Below, in pieces: positions 33,170 through 41,843 of a stretch of DNA of 64,000 nucleotides (within the stretch, counting starts at the first letter, position 1; every line of letters starts with the position of its first letter). Below the pieces are notes generated by a model, which worked only from the letters and a program-made list of their open reading frames with translations, was not told the origin of the DNA and searched no databases. The translations under genes and the position numbers were made by a program. The stretch is from Sphingomonas crocodyli (GTDB taxonomy: Bacteria > Pseudomonadota > Alphaproteobacteria > Sphingomonadales > Sphingomonadaceae): NCBI RefSeq assembly GCF_004005865.1, contig NZ_SACN01000001.1, positions 1,612,001-1,676,000 of the forward strand, written 5' to 3'.

Positions 33170-34822
33170 ATGTCCGAACGCGAATCCATGACGTATGACG
33201 TCGTGATCGTGGGAGCAGGTCCGGCAGGCCTGGCCGCCGCGATCCGGCTCAAGCAGCTCGCCAATGAAGCGGGCGCAGAAATCGGCGTCTGCGTGCTCGA
33301 AAAGGGTTCGGAAGTCGGCGCCCACATCCTGTCGGGCGCGGTGATCGATCCGATCGCCCTCGACGAGCTTCTGCCCGACTGGCGCGAGGACAGCTCGACC
33401 CCGCTGACCGTGCCGGTTGTCGAGAATCTCCACTGGGTGCTGACCAAGAATCGCCAGTTCTCGGTCCCGCACATCATCCAGCCGCCCTTCATGAGCAATC
33501 ATGGCACCTACACCGCGTCGCTCGGCAACGTGTGCCGCTGGCTCGCATCGCAGGCCGAAAATCTGGGCGTCGAGATCTTCCCCGGCTTCGCCGCGGCCGA
33601 AATCCTCTACAATGACGATGGTTCGGTGAAGGGCGTCGCGACCGGCGACATGGGCATCAACCGCGAGGGTGAGCACAAGCCGGACTACATGCCCGGCATG
33701 GAGCTGCACGCGAAATATACCTTTTTCGCAGAAGGGGTTCGCGGCCATCTTTCGAAGATGCTCAAAGGCAAGTTCGACCTTGAGGCGGACTGTCAGCCGC
33801 AGACCTTCGGCATCGGTATTAAGGAATTGTGGGACATCGATCCCGAAAAGCATGTTCCGGGCCGCGTGATCCACACGCAGGGCTGGCCGCTGACCGAAGA
33901 AGTGGGCGGCGGCTTCCTTTATCATCAGGCGAACAACCAGGTCGCGCTCGGCTTCGTGGTCGGCCTCGGCTACAAGAATCCGCACGTCTATCCGTTCGAG
34001 GAATTCCAGCGCTGGAAGACCCATCCGGCGATCAAGGCGGTGCTCGAAGGCGGCCGTCGCGTCTCCTATGGCGCGCGTGCGATCAACGAGGGCGGCTGGC
34101 AGTCGGTGCCCAAGCTCACCTTCCCCGGCGGCGCGCTGATCGGCTGTTCGGCGGGCTTCGTGAACGTGCCGCGCATCAAGGGCAGCCACACGGCGATGAA
34201 GTCGGGCATGCTGGCGGCCGAAGCGGCCTTCGCCGCGGTGCAGGCGGGCCGCGAGGGCGACGAGATCACGGCCTATCCGGAGGCTCTGGAGGCCAGCTGG
34301 GTCGCCAAGGAACTGAAGCTCGTCCGCAATGTCGAGCCGATGGTGGCGAAGTTCGGTCCGCTGGCGGGCACGCTGCTCGGCGGCACCGACATGTGGATGC
34401 GCTATCTGGGCATCGGCCTGCCGTTCACGATGAAGCACCACAAGGATAATGAGGATATGTGGCGCGCCGATATCGCGCCCAAGATCGATTATCCCAAGCC
34501 CGACGGTAAGATCAGCTTCGATCGCCTCTCCTCGGTGTTCCTGTCGAACACCAACCATGAGGAGGATCAGCCGGTCCACCTGCAGCTGAAGGATGCGTCG
34601 ATCCCGATCGACATCAACCTGCCGTGGTACGATGCGCCCGAACAGCGTTACTGCCCGGCGGGCGTGTACGAAATCGTGGGCAAGGACATCGGCCAGCCCG
34701 CGCTGCAGATCAACGCGCAGAACTGTGTCCACTGCAAGACCTGCGACATCAAGGATCCGACCCAGAACATCAACTGGGTGACGCCCGAAGGCGGCGGCGG
34801 GCCGAACTATCCGAACATGTGA
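33170..34822 (+). CDS. Electron-transfer flavoprotein:ubiquinone oxidoreductase
   Basis: 550 aa, near the usual family length. GAGGGG precedes the ATG. FAD-binding VVIVGAGPAGLAAAIRLKQ at the N-terminus; the ETF-QO core with GCSAGFVNVPRIKGSHTAMKSGMLAAEA; a C-terminal 4Fe-4S site around QNCVHCKTCDIKDP. It carries electrons from acyl-CoA dehydrogenases through ETF to ubiquinone at the inner membrane. Single gene ending in a clear terminator. Confidence 0.95.
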   Translation: MSERESMTYDVVIVGAGPAGLAAAIRLKQLANEAGAEIGVCVLEKGSEVGAHILSGAVIDPIALDELLPDWREDSSTPLTVPVVENLHWVLTKNRQFSVPHIIQPPFMSNHGTYTASLGNVCRWLASQAENLGVEIFPGFAAAEILYNDDGSVKGVATGDMGINREGEHKPDYMPGMELHAKYTFFAEGVRGHLSKMLKGKFDLEADCQPQTFGIGIKELWDIDPEKHVPGRVIHTQGWPLTEEVGGGFLYHQANNQVALGFVVGLGYKNPHVYPFEEFQRWKTHPAIKAVLEGGRRVSYGARAINEGGWQSVPKLTFPGGALIGCSAGFVNVPRIKGSHTAMKSGMLAAEAAFAAVQAGREGDEITAYPEALEASWVAKELKLVRNVEPMVAKFGPLAGTLLGGTDMWMRYLGIGLPFTMKHHKDNEDMWRADIAPKIDYPKPDGKISFDRLSSVFLSNTNHEEDQPVHLQLKDASIPIDINLPWYDAPEQRYCPAGVYEIVGKDIGQPALQINAQNCVHCKTCDIKDPTQNINWVTPEGGGGPNYPNM

Positions 34823-34830
34823 TGCGATAG

Positions 34831-34865
34831 CGGGCCGGAGGGAAACTTCCGGCCCGTTTTCGTTT
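34831..34865 (+). terminator. Rho-independent terminator after ETF-QO
   Basis: CGGGCCGGA (34831-34839) pairs with TCCGGCCCG (34848-34856), followed by TTTTCGTTTCC. Lies 8 nt past the stop codon. Confidence 0.85.
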
Positions 34866-34875
34866 CCTGCCTAGT

Positions 34876-35025
34876 CTCGTCATTGCGAGCGTCCTTCGAT
34901 ACGCCACTTCGGCAAGCTCAGTGGCTACTCAGGATGAGCGGTTGGTTTTTACTTCCCGCTCATCCTGAGCAGGGCTGAGCCTGTCGAAGCCCGTCTGTCG
35001 AAGGACGGCTCGTCGCAATGACGAG
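34876..35025. repeat. Nested hairpin repeat (CTCGTCATTGCGA family)
   Basis: Outer arms CTCGTCATTGCGA (34876-) and TCGCAATGACGAG (ending 35025) enclose a second pair beginning CGTCCTTCGA / TCGAAGGACGG and a third CTCAGGATGAGCGG / CCGCTCATCCTGAG. Together with the terminator it fills the 306-nt gap; no gene is seen there. Same family as 28034 and 52896, with a different interior. Confidence 0.78.
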
Positions 35026-35128
35026 TGGGGGTGGGAGGGTGTCGCGTCATTCAGCTTGTCGCAAGCCACTGGCGGTTAGTCGCAGCTGTGATGTAGCCTG
35101 TGGCTCTGCGTATTCGGGGTGTTCGACG

Positions 35129-35617
35129 ATGAAGAAGATGCTGATCGGTGCGATGGCGGGTGCCGCCATGCTGGTGGGTGCGGCGGCTCCGGCCGAGGCT
35201 GGTCCCTGGGGACCGCGCGGTTATTGGGGCGGCCCGCGCTGGGGCGGCGGCTATTATCGCCGTGGCGGCGGTGACGCTTTCGGCAATTTCCTGCTCGGCG
35301 CGGTGATTGCGGGCGGTGCGGTCGCGATCGCGACGTCGGCTGGGCGCAACCGCGATCGTGACGATCGCCGCGAAGTCCGTTCGAACGGCCGCTTCGACGT
35401 TAATGCGGCGGGCGGGGATGCGCGCGAAGTCGCGTCGATCTGCACCGACGCCGCCGAAAGCATGGCGCGCGGTCGCGTGCTGGGCGTCGACTCGGTCGGC
35501 CGCGACGGCGATGGCTGGCGGGTCGAAGGCGTGGTCGATGCCGATCGCGGGCAGCGTCACTTCTCGTGCGGCGCACGCGGCGGCACGGTCGATTTCGTCC
35601 AGTTCGCCGAACGCTGA
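35129..35617 (+). CDS. Small secreted Gly-rich protein, unknown
   Basis: 162 aa from MKKMLIGAMAG, with a signal peptide cut after AEA. The mature N-terminus is Gly/Trp/Tyr-rich (GPWGPRGYWGGPRWGGGYY), then a hydrophobic stretch (FLLGAVIAGGAVAIA) that could be a membrane segment, an Arg/Asp region, and a C-terminal part with two Cys. Resembles small envelope-stress or surface proteins of Sphingomonadales; function unknown. An upstream in-frame extension falls in the repeat and is rejected. Confidence 0.75.
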   Translation: MKKMLIGAMAGAAMLVGAAAPAEAGPWGPRGYWGGPRWGGGYYRRGGGDAFGNFLLGAVIAGGAVAIATSAGRNRDRDDRREVRSNGRFDVNAAGGDAREVASICTDAAESMARGRVLGVDSVGRDGDGWRVEGVVDADRGQRHFSCGARGGTVDFVQFAER

Positions 35618-35618
35618 T

Positions 35619-35640
35619 TTCCCCCGAAAGGGGAACAGTT
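35619..35640 (+). terminator. Weak hairpin after the Gly-rich protein
   Basis: TTCCCC / GGGGAA stem with a 5-nt loop directly after the stop codon, followed by CAGTTTA. A weak terminator at best; it separates the gene from the exopolysaccharide locus. Confidence 0.4.
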
Positions 35641-35678
35641 TACTTCAATGCTGGCCAATTAACCGCTAGGGCGGGCGC

Positions 35679-37196
35679 ATGGTCGTCGCTCTCGATCCGA
35701 ACCCGCGTCCGCTCGATCACCTGGCGGTGATGGGCGCGCGCGGGGCGCTGGCACTCACCGACAAGGCCGGCACGATCGACCATGCGACGCTCGATCGCCT
35801 GGTCGGCGCGATTGCCGCCAACCTGCTGGCGCGCGGACTTGTTGCGGGCGATCGGGTGGCCAGTTGGGCCGCCAAGAGCCGGCTGACCTGCCTGCTGCCG
35901 CTCGCGGCGGCGCGGGCCGGGCTGATCCACGTTCCGATCAATCCGCTGCTCAAGCATCCGCAGGTCGCGCACATCCTGTCCGACAGCGGCGCACGCCTGC
36001 TGATCGCGGGGAAGGGCCGCGCCGACACGCTCGAACCCGGCGACCGGCCCGAAGGCTGCGCGCTGCTGATCGAGGAAGCCGAAGGCGCGGCTCTGTTCGA
36101 GGGTGAAGGGCTCGGCCCGTCCAGCGCCGATCCCGATGCGCTGACCGCGATCCTCTACACCTCTGGTTCCACCGGGCGGCCGAAGGGGGTGATGCTCAGC
36201 CATGCGAACCTGTGGCTCGGCGCGATTTCGGTGGCGCATTATCTGAAGCTGGAGGCCGATGATCGCACGCTCTGCGCGCTGCCGTTCAGCTTCGACTATG
36301 GGCAGAACCAGTTGCTCTCGACCTGGGCGGCGGGCGGCAGCGTGGTGCCGCTCGATTATCTGACCCCGCGCGATGTCGTGAAGGCGGTCGAGCGATACGG
36401 CATCACCACGCTCGCGGGTGTGCCCCCGCTCTGGGTGCAACTGGCCGAGGCGAACTGGCCTGAGGCGGCGATCGTGCCGCTGCGCCGGCTCACCAATACA
36501 GGCGGTCGGCTGAGCGTGCCGCTGGTCCGGCGGATGCGCGCGCTGTTTCCCAAGGCCGATCTCTATTCGATGTATGGGCTGACCGAGGCGTTCCGATCGA
36601 CCTATCTCGATCCGGCGCTGATCGACGCGCATCCGGACTCGATCGGATCGGCGATCCCCTTTGCCGAGATATTGGTAATTGGCGCGGACGGCGCGGTGGC
36701 GGAAGATGGCGAACCGGGCGAACTCGTCCATGCCGGGCCGCTGGTCGCCAAGGGCTATTGGCAGGATGCGGCACGCACCGCCGAACGGTTCAAGCCGGCG
36801 CCGGTCGCATCGCGCGAGGGCGGGGTGGCGGTCTGGTCCGGGGATACGGTCACGCGCGATGCGGAAGGACTGCTGCGCTTCGTCGGGCGTGATGATGAAA
36901 TGATAAAGACATCAGGTAATCGATTGAGTCCAACGGAAATTGAGGAAGCTGCGATTGCCAGCGGCGCGGTGGCCGAGGCGGTCGCGATCGGGGTGCCCGA
37001 CGATCGGCTGGGACAGGCGATCCTGCTCTTTGCGCGCGGCGAAGGCGACGATGCCGACGCGCGGCTGACCGATCATTTCAAGCGCAACCTGCCCGGCTTC
37101 ATGCAGCCGCGCGAGGTGCGCTGGCGCGACGATCTGCCGCGCAACGCCAATGGCAAGCTCGATCGGGCCGCGCTCAAGAGTGAGGCGCTGGCATGA
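35679..37196 (+). CDS. Exosortase A-associated acyl-CoA ligase
   Basis: 505 aa adenylate-forming enzyme of the group linked to XrtA/PEP-CTERM loci. Phosphate loop TSGSTGRPKG near residue 170, YGLTEAFRSTYL, DDEMIKTSGNRLSP at the hinge with Lys, and RNANGKLDR near the C-terminus with the catalytic Lys. Known context of the family: works with a PLP decarboxylase and an acyl carrier protein to add a group of unknown structure in the polysaccharide pathway. 4-nt overlap with the next gene. Residues ~404-423 are encoded by an AT-rich stretch unlike the rest. Confidence 0.9.
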   Translation: MVVALDPNPRPLDHLAVMGARGALALTDKAGTIDHATLDRLVGAIAANLLARGLVAGDRVASWAAKSRLTCLLPLAAARAGLIHVPINPLLKHPQVAHILSDSGARLLIAGKGRADTLEPGDRPEGCALLIEEAEGAALFEGEGLGPSSADPDALTAILYTSGSTGRPKGVMLSHANLWLGAISVAHYLKLEADDRTLCALPFSFDYGQNQLLSTWAAGGSVVPLDYLTPRDVVKAVERYGITTLAGVPPLWVQLAEANWPEAAIVPLRRLTNTGGRLSVPLVRRMRALFPKADLYSMYGLTEAFRSTYLDPALIDAHPDSIGSAIPFAEILVIGADGAVAEDGEPGELVHAGPLVAKGYWQDAARTAERFKPAPVASREGGVAVWSGDTVTRDAEGLLRFVGRDDEMIKTSGNRLSPTEIEEAAIASGAVAEAVAIGVPDDRLGQAILLFARGEGDDADARLTDHFKRNLPGFMQPREVRWRDDLPRNANGKLDRAALKSEALA

Positions 37197-38431
37197 AGCC
37201 GACCGGACCCATTCCCGAAGCTTTTGCATCGAATGATCAATTGATAATCGGTCGAAAGACTGTACAAGAACTGATTGATATTGCAGTCGATACACCCTTC
37301 TTCGCTTATGATGTCGATGCGATCCGGCAGCGTATCGGCCGCTTTCGTGCGGCCTTCCCCAATGTCCAGCTTCACTATGCGGTGAAGGCCAATCCGCATC
37401 GCCCGCTGGTCCGCGCGATCGCGGCGATGGTCGACGGGATCGATGTTGCGTCCGAAGGCGAGGCACGGCTGGCGCTCGACGCCGGAATGACGTCGGCGGA
37501 CATTTCCTTCGCCGGCCCCGGCAAGCGCGACCGCGAACTCGAAACCGCGATCCGCGCGGGCATCACGATCAACCTCGAATCCGAAGGCGAGGCGCAGCGC
37601 GCGCTGGCGATCGGCGAACGCATCGGCATCCGCCCCCGGCTCGCGGTGCGGGTCAATCCCGACTTCGATCTCAAGGGGTCGGGGATGAAGATGGGCGGCG
37701 GTGCCAAGCCCTTCGGCGTCGATGCCGAACGCGTTCCGGCGTTGATCGCCCGCATCGTGGCGGCGGGCGCGGATTATCGCGGGCTGCACATCTTCGCAGG
37801 CTCGCAGGCGCTGATGGTCGATGCGATCGTCGAGGCTCAGGCGTCCGCCCTCATGCTCGCAGCGCGATTGAGCAATGAATCGCAAGTCGTTCCCCCGCTT
37901 GTCAATTTGGGTGGTGGTTTCGGCGTTCCCTATTTTGCGGGGGACAAGCCGCTCGACATCGAGGCGATCGGCGTGGCGCTCGAAACCGCACTTGCCGCAC
38001 GCGATCCGATCCTGACCGACAGCGCCTTCGCGATCGAGCTTGGCCGGTGGATCGTGGCCGAGGCGGGGGTCTATCTGACCCGTGTGGTCGATCGGAAGGT
38101 CAGCCACGGTGAGACCTTCCTGGTCGTCGACGGCGGGCTGCATCACCAGCTAGCGGCCAGCGGCAATTTCGGCACCGTGGTCCGCCGCAATTATCCGATC
38201 GCCAATGCGCTGCGCTTCGGCGCGCCGGTGGAGGAGGAAGTGAGCGTCGTCGGGTGTCTGTGCACCCCGCTCGACCTGCTCGGAAATCAGGTCGGCCTGC
38301 CGCGAACCGGGGTGGGCGATGTTATCGCAATCTTCATGGCGGGCGCTTATGGCGCGAGCGCCAGCCCGCAATCGTTTCTCGGACACCCCGTTCCGGTCGA
38401 ATTAACCATAGACGGGGATGTAATCCTGTGA
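37193..38431 (+). CDS. Exosortase A-associated PLP-dependent decarboxylase
   Basis: 412 aa of the alanine-racemase-like fold III decarboxylase group (diaminopimelate/ornithine decarboxylase type). PLP lysine in YAVKANP (about residue 65), GGGFGVPY for the phosphate, VGCLCTPLD with the catalytic Cys, and GAYGASAS with Tyr at the C-terminus. Start overlaps the ligase stop. In XrtA loci this enzyme is adjacent to the ligase and an acyl carrier protein; the carrier is not found here. The first ~35 codons are AT-rich. Confidence 0.9.
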   Translation: MKPTGPIPEAFASNDQLIIGRKTVQELIDIAVDTPFFAYDVDAIRQRIGRFRAAFPNVQLHYAVKANPHRPLVRAIAAMVDGIDVASEGEARLALDAGMTSADISFAGPGKRDRELETAIRAGITINLESEGEAQRALAIGERIGIRPRLAVRVNPDFDLKGSGMKMGGGAKPFGVDAERVPALIARIVAAGADYRGLHIFAGSQALMVDAIVEAQASALMLAARLSNESQVVPPLVNLGGGFGVPYFAGDKPLDIEAIGVALETALAARDPILTDSAFAIELGRWIVAEAGVYLTRVVDRKVSHGETFLVVDGGLHHQLAASGNFGTVVRRNYPIANALRFGAPVEEEVSVVGCLCTPLDLLGNQVGLPRTGVGDVIAIFMAGAYGASASPQSFLGHPVPVELTIDGDVIL

Positions 38432-38530
38432 TTCTTAGGTGCAACTGCGCACATAAGGGAAGCGTTCACATCTTCATGGCATGATTTCGCCATCATATTG
38501 CGCGATGGGCCGCTTGGCGGAGGTATTTGT

Positions 38531-39178
38531 ATGGGTTTGTGTCGGTCGCTTGTTGGGGGACTGGGCGGCTTTGCGCTGACGATTGCGGCGGTTTCGCCGG
38601 CAATCGCGGCGGAACCGGCCAAGGAGCTGCCGCCTGCGCCTTTCGTGTCGCCGAGCGCGACGCCGGGCGAGGATTATGCGATCGGCCCGCTCGATGCGCT
38701 GACCGTGTTCGTGTGGCGCAATCCGGAGCTTGGCGCATCGGTGCAGGTGCGGCCCGACGGGCGCATCACGTTGCCGCTGATCACCGACATGGTGGCGGTG
38801 GGCAAGACGCCGACCAAGCTGGCCGACGATATTCGCGACGCGCTGTCGACCTATATCAAGGATCCGATTGTCTCGGTCATCATCAACAGCTTTTCGGGCA
38901 CCTATTCGCAGCAGATCCGCATCGTCGGCGCGGCGGAAAAGCCGGCGTCGATCCCATATCGCGCGGAAATGACCCTGCTCGACGCGATGATCGCGGTTGG
39001 CGGGCTTTCGGAATTCGCGGCGGGCAACCGTGCGCGCCTGATCCGCCACAACCAGACGACCGGCAAGCAGGACGAATATAAGATCAAGATCGAAAGCCTG
39101 ATCAAGCGCGGCGACATCAAGGCCAACGTCAAGCTGATGCCCGGCGATGTGATCATCATTCCGGAGAGCGCCTTTTGA
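38531..39178 (+). CDS. XrtA-system exopolysaccharide export protein (Wza-like)
   Basis: 215 aa; GGAGG (38519-38523) 7 nt before the ATG. Signal peptide ending near AIAAEP. Poly_export domain (about 45-135: YAIGPLDALTVFVWRNPEL, VRPDGRITLPLI) and a C-terminal SLBB-like part with NRARLIRHNQ. It should form the periplasm-to-outer-membrane conduit for the polysaccharide. Short compared with Wza: no C-terminal amphipathic outer-membrane helix, as usual for XrtA relatives. Confidence 0.9.
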   Translation: MGLCRSLVGGLGGFALTIAAVSPAIAAEPAKELPPAPFVSPSATPGEDYAIGPLDALTVFVWRNPELGASVQVRPDGRITLPLITDMVAVGKTPTKLADDIRDALSTYIKDPIVSVIINSFSGTYSQQIRIVGAAEKPASIPYRAEMTLLDAMIAVGGLSEFAAGNRARLIRHNQTTGKQDEYKIKIESLIKRGDIKANVKLMPGDVIIIPESAF

Positions 39179-39218
39179 TGCGTGATCCTGCCTTGGCCGT
39201 GGGGGCGGTGTAGGGTCG

Positions 39219-40751
39219 ATGGAAGCGATCTATACCGAGATACGGATTGCGCTGTTCGCGATCTGGCGCTTGCGCTGGCTCGCGATCGTGGTCGCGTGGG
39301 GCGTGTGCCTGGTCGGCTGGGCGTTCGTCATGCGCATCCCGGCCGCGTTCGAAAGCTCGACCCGCATCTCGGTGCAGACCAGTTCGCGGCTGACCGGTCA
39401 GATCGGCATCGACGACAGCGATCGGCAGAAGGACATGGAACGCGTCCGCCAGTCGCTGACGTCGACCGAAACGCTCAAGCGCGTCGTCGCCAATGTGTCG
39501 AACGGTGAACGCGCGCTGACATCGGCGGAATCGCTGCCGCTGATCGGCGCGCTGCGTTCGGGCATCTCGATCACCGCGAACGGCGACAATCTGCTCGAGA
39601 TCAAGACCCGCGTCGGCCTGAAGGATTTTTCGGACCGCGAGACCGCGTTCATCGTCCGCAACGTGACGCAGCAGCTGGTCGACATCTTCGTGCAGGAAAA
39701 TATCCTGGGGTCGCGCGATGAGAGCCAGCAGGCGCTCGCCTTCCTCGATCAGGAGCTGGCGCGCCGGGCCAAGGAACTCGCCAATGTCGATCGGCAGCGC
39801 GCGGCGCTGGCGCAGCGGACGATGGGCAATCTGCCGGGCAGCGGTTCGTTGGAACAGCGTATGGAGCTGGCGCGCAACGAACTGTCGAACGTCGAATCCA
39901 ACCTGATGTCGGCGCAGAGCGCGCTGGCCGCGATGAACGGGCAGCTGGCGGCGACCCCGGCGAGCATCCCGGTTGCGGGCGCGCCCGGCGGCGGATCGAC
40001 CGAACAGCGTATCGCCTTGCTCGAAGGGCAATTGTCGGACGCCACCGCGCGTGGATGGACCGACAGGCATCCCGACGTGATTGCGATGAAGTCGCAGCTT
40101 GCGCAGGCGCGTGCCGAGCAGCGGCGCGGCGGATCGGTTTCCGGGCCGATGGCGCCCAACCCGGTCTATGTCTCGATCAAGTCGATGCAGGCCGAACGGC
40201 AGGGCAATGTCGCGATGTATTCGGCGCGCAAGGCGCAGCTTCAGGCCGATATGCAGCAGATCGCCACGCGCCAGCTGACCGCGCCCGACGAAGAGGCGAC
40301 CGGCCAGAAGCTCGACCGCGATTATACGGTGCTGCGCGATCAGTATAACAAGCTGCTGGCCGATCGTGAGACCGCCAAGCTGCGCGCCGATGCGACCGGC
40401 AAGAGCGACAAGGTTGCGTTCCGCGTGATCGATCGCCCGTCCTTCCCGACCAAACCGGCGGCGCCGAACCGGCCGCTGCTGCTGACCGGCGTGCTGATCG
40501 CAGGGCTGGTGGTCGGCGCGGGTGTCGCCTTCGCCAAGAGCCAGCTGTCGAACAGCTATACGACCACGCAGCAGCTGGCGAAGGCCAGCGGCCTGCCGGT
40601 GCTGGGCGCGATTTCCGAAGTGGTGACGGTGGAGACGCGCGCGGCCAAGCGGCAGCAGCTGATCTGGTTCTCCTCCGCGGCGGGCGCGTTGACCGGCGTA
40701 TTCGGCCTGCTGCTGCTGGTCGAATTCGTTAAACGTCTGATGATAAGCTGA
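39219..40751 (+). CDS. XrtA-system polysaccharide chain-length determinant
   Basis: 510 aa Wzz/GNVR-type protein. TM1 at about 20-40 and TM2 at about 415-440 flank a long periplasmic coiled-coil region (about 130-390, e.g. LARNELSNVESNLMSAQSAL). C-terminal cytoplasmic tail is short, without a kinase, which is encoded separately by the next gene. It partners the export protein and the kinase in regulating chain length. Confidence 0.9.
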   Translation: MEAIYTEIRIALFAIWRLRWLAIVVAWGVCLVGWAFVMRIPAAFESSTRISVQTSSRLTGQIGIDDSDRQKDMERVRQSLTSTETLKRVVANVSNGERALTSAESLPLIGALRSGISITANGDNLLEIKTRVGLKDFSDRETAFIVRNVTQQLVDIFVQENILGSRDESQQALAFLDQELARRAKELANVDRQRAALAQRTMGNLPGSGSLEQRMELARNELSNVESNLMSAQSALAAMNGQLAATPASIPVAGAPGGGSTEQRIALLEGQLSDATARGWTDRHPDVIAMKSQLAQARAEQRRGGSVSGPMAPNPVYVSIKSMQAERQGNVAMYSARKAQLQADMQQIATRQLTAPDEEATGQKLDRDYTVLRDQYNKLLADRETAKLRADATGKSDKVAFRVIDRPSFPTKPAAPNRPLLLTGVLIAGLVVGAGVAFAKSQLSNSYTTTQQLAKASGLPVLGAISEVVTVETRAAKRQQLIWFSSAAGALTGVFGLLLLVEFVKRLMIS

Positions 40752-40757
40752 TCGACG

Positions 40758-41843
40758 ATGGATGATCAGATCCCAGACAAGGCCCAGAAAAAGGGGCGTC
40801 GCCGCGGCGGATCGCTGATCGAGCGTGCAGGCTCGGTCTATGATTTCGAGGGGATTCTGCGCGCGCGCATTTTCGTGCCGCCGACGGGCGAACCGACCCC
40901 GATCATCGATATGCCGCCGGTCCAGCCGGCCTTCGATCCGTTCAAGCCCGCGCCGGCCCCCGAACTGCCGCCCGCGCCGCCGCCGCTGATCGACGCGCCG
41001 GCTCCTCCGCCGCCCGTCTCGCTGGCGGGCAGTGGCGGGGCAGGGGCCTTGCCGCCTGTCGCTACGCCGCAGGTCGCGGCCGAGCCGGCGGCGCTGCCCG
41101 CGCCCGACATCATCTACAAGACCGCCAAGGTCGATCGCGCCTCGCTGATCGAACAGGGCTTCATCATGCCCGACGCGGCGATCACGGCGCTTGCCGAGGA
41201 GTTCCGCATCGTCAAGCGGACGCTGCTGCTCAACGCGATCGGGCCGACCGCTTTGCCCAAGGGGCGCCGCCTGCTGATCTGTTCGGCGCAGGCAAATGAG
41301 GGCAAGACCTTTTGCGCGGTCAATCTGGCGCTTTCGATGGCGAACGAGCGCGATGTCGAAGTGCTGCTGGTTGATGGCGACTTCGCCAAGCCGACCGTGC
41401 TGTCGACGCTGGGCATCGAAGGGCCGGTGGGCCTGATGGACGCGCTGGCCGATCCCGACATCGATGTCGAAACGCTGGTGATCAAGACTGATGTGGGCAG
41501 CCTGTGCGTGCTGCCGTCGGGCAAATATACCAATGAAGCGACCGAGCTGATCGCGGCGGAACGCACCCGCCACGTGCTCGATCGCCTGGCCTCCAAGCCC
41601 AACCGCATCGTCCTGTTCGATAGCCCGCCCGCGCTGGCGGCGTCGCCGGCGTCGGTGCTGGCCTATCATGTCGGGCAGGTGCTGCTGGTCGTGCAGGCCG
41701 ATCGCACCGGCGAGGCCGAACTGCGGGATGCGACGCTGCTGCTCGGTGGCTGCGAGGAAATCCAGCTGCTGCTCAACAAGGTCCGCTTCTCGCCCAGCTC
41801 GCGCCGCTTCGGCAGCTATTACGGGTATGAAGCCCCGCGATGA
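40758..41843 (+). CDS. XrtA-associated tyrosine autokinase (CpsD/BY-kinase)
   Basis: 361 aa. A Pro-rich N-terminal linker (about 45-120) precedes a MinD-like ATPase: ICSAQANEGKTFCAVNLALS as the modified Walker A, DGDFAKPTVLSTLG as Walker A', and FDSPPALAAS as Walker B. The C-terminus RRFGSYYGYEAPR carries three tyrosines for autophosphorylation. It cycles with the chain-length determinant during polymer export. Overlaps the next gene by 4 nt. Confidence 0.9.
   Translation: MDDQIPDKAQKKGRRRGGSLIERAGSVYDFEGILRARIFVPPTGEPTPIIDMPPVQPAFDPFKPAPAPELPPAPPPLIDAPAPPPPVSLAGSGGAGALPPVATPQVAAEPAALPAPDIIYKTAKVDRASLIEQGFIMPDAAITALAEEFRIVKRTLLLNAIGPTALPKGRRLLICSAQANEGKTFCAVNLALSMANERDVEVLLVDGDFAKPTVLSTLGIEGPVGLMDALADPDIDVETLVIKTDVGSLCVLPSGKYTNEATELIAAERTRHVLDRLASKPNRIVLFDSPPALAASPASVLAYHVGQVLLVVQADRTGEAELRDATLLLGGCEEIQLLLNKVRFSPSSRRFGSYYGYEAPR

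Noticed and set aside
35018..35128. N-terminal extension of the Gly-rich secreted protein
   Set aside because: The extension lies in the dispersed repeat and leader, and would bury the signal peptide that starts at 35129.
39156..41669. 837-codon minus-strand frame opposite the chain-length and kinase genes
   Set aside because: Antisense shadow; the protein is Arg/His/Gln-rich without a fold and spans two well-supported genes.
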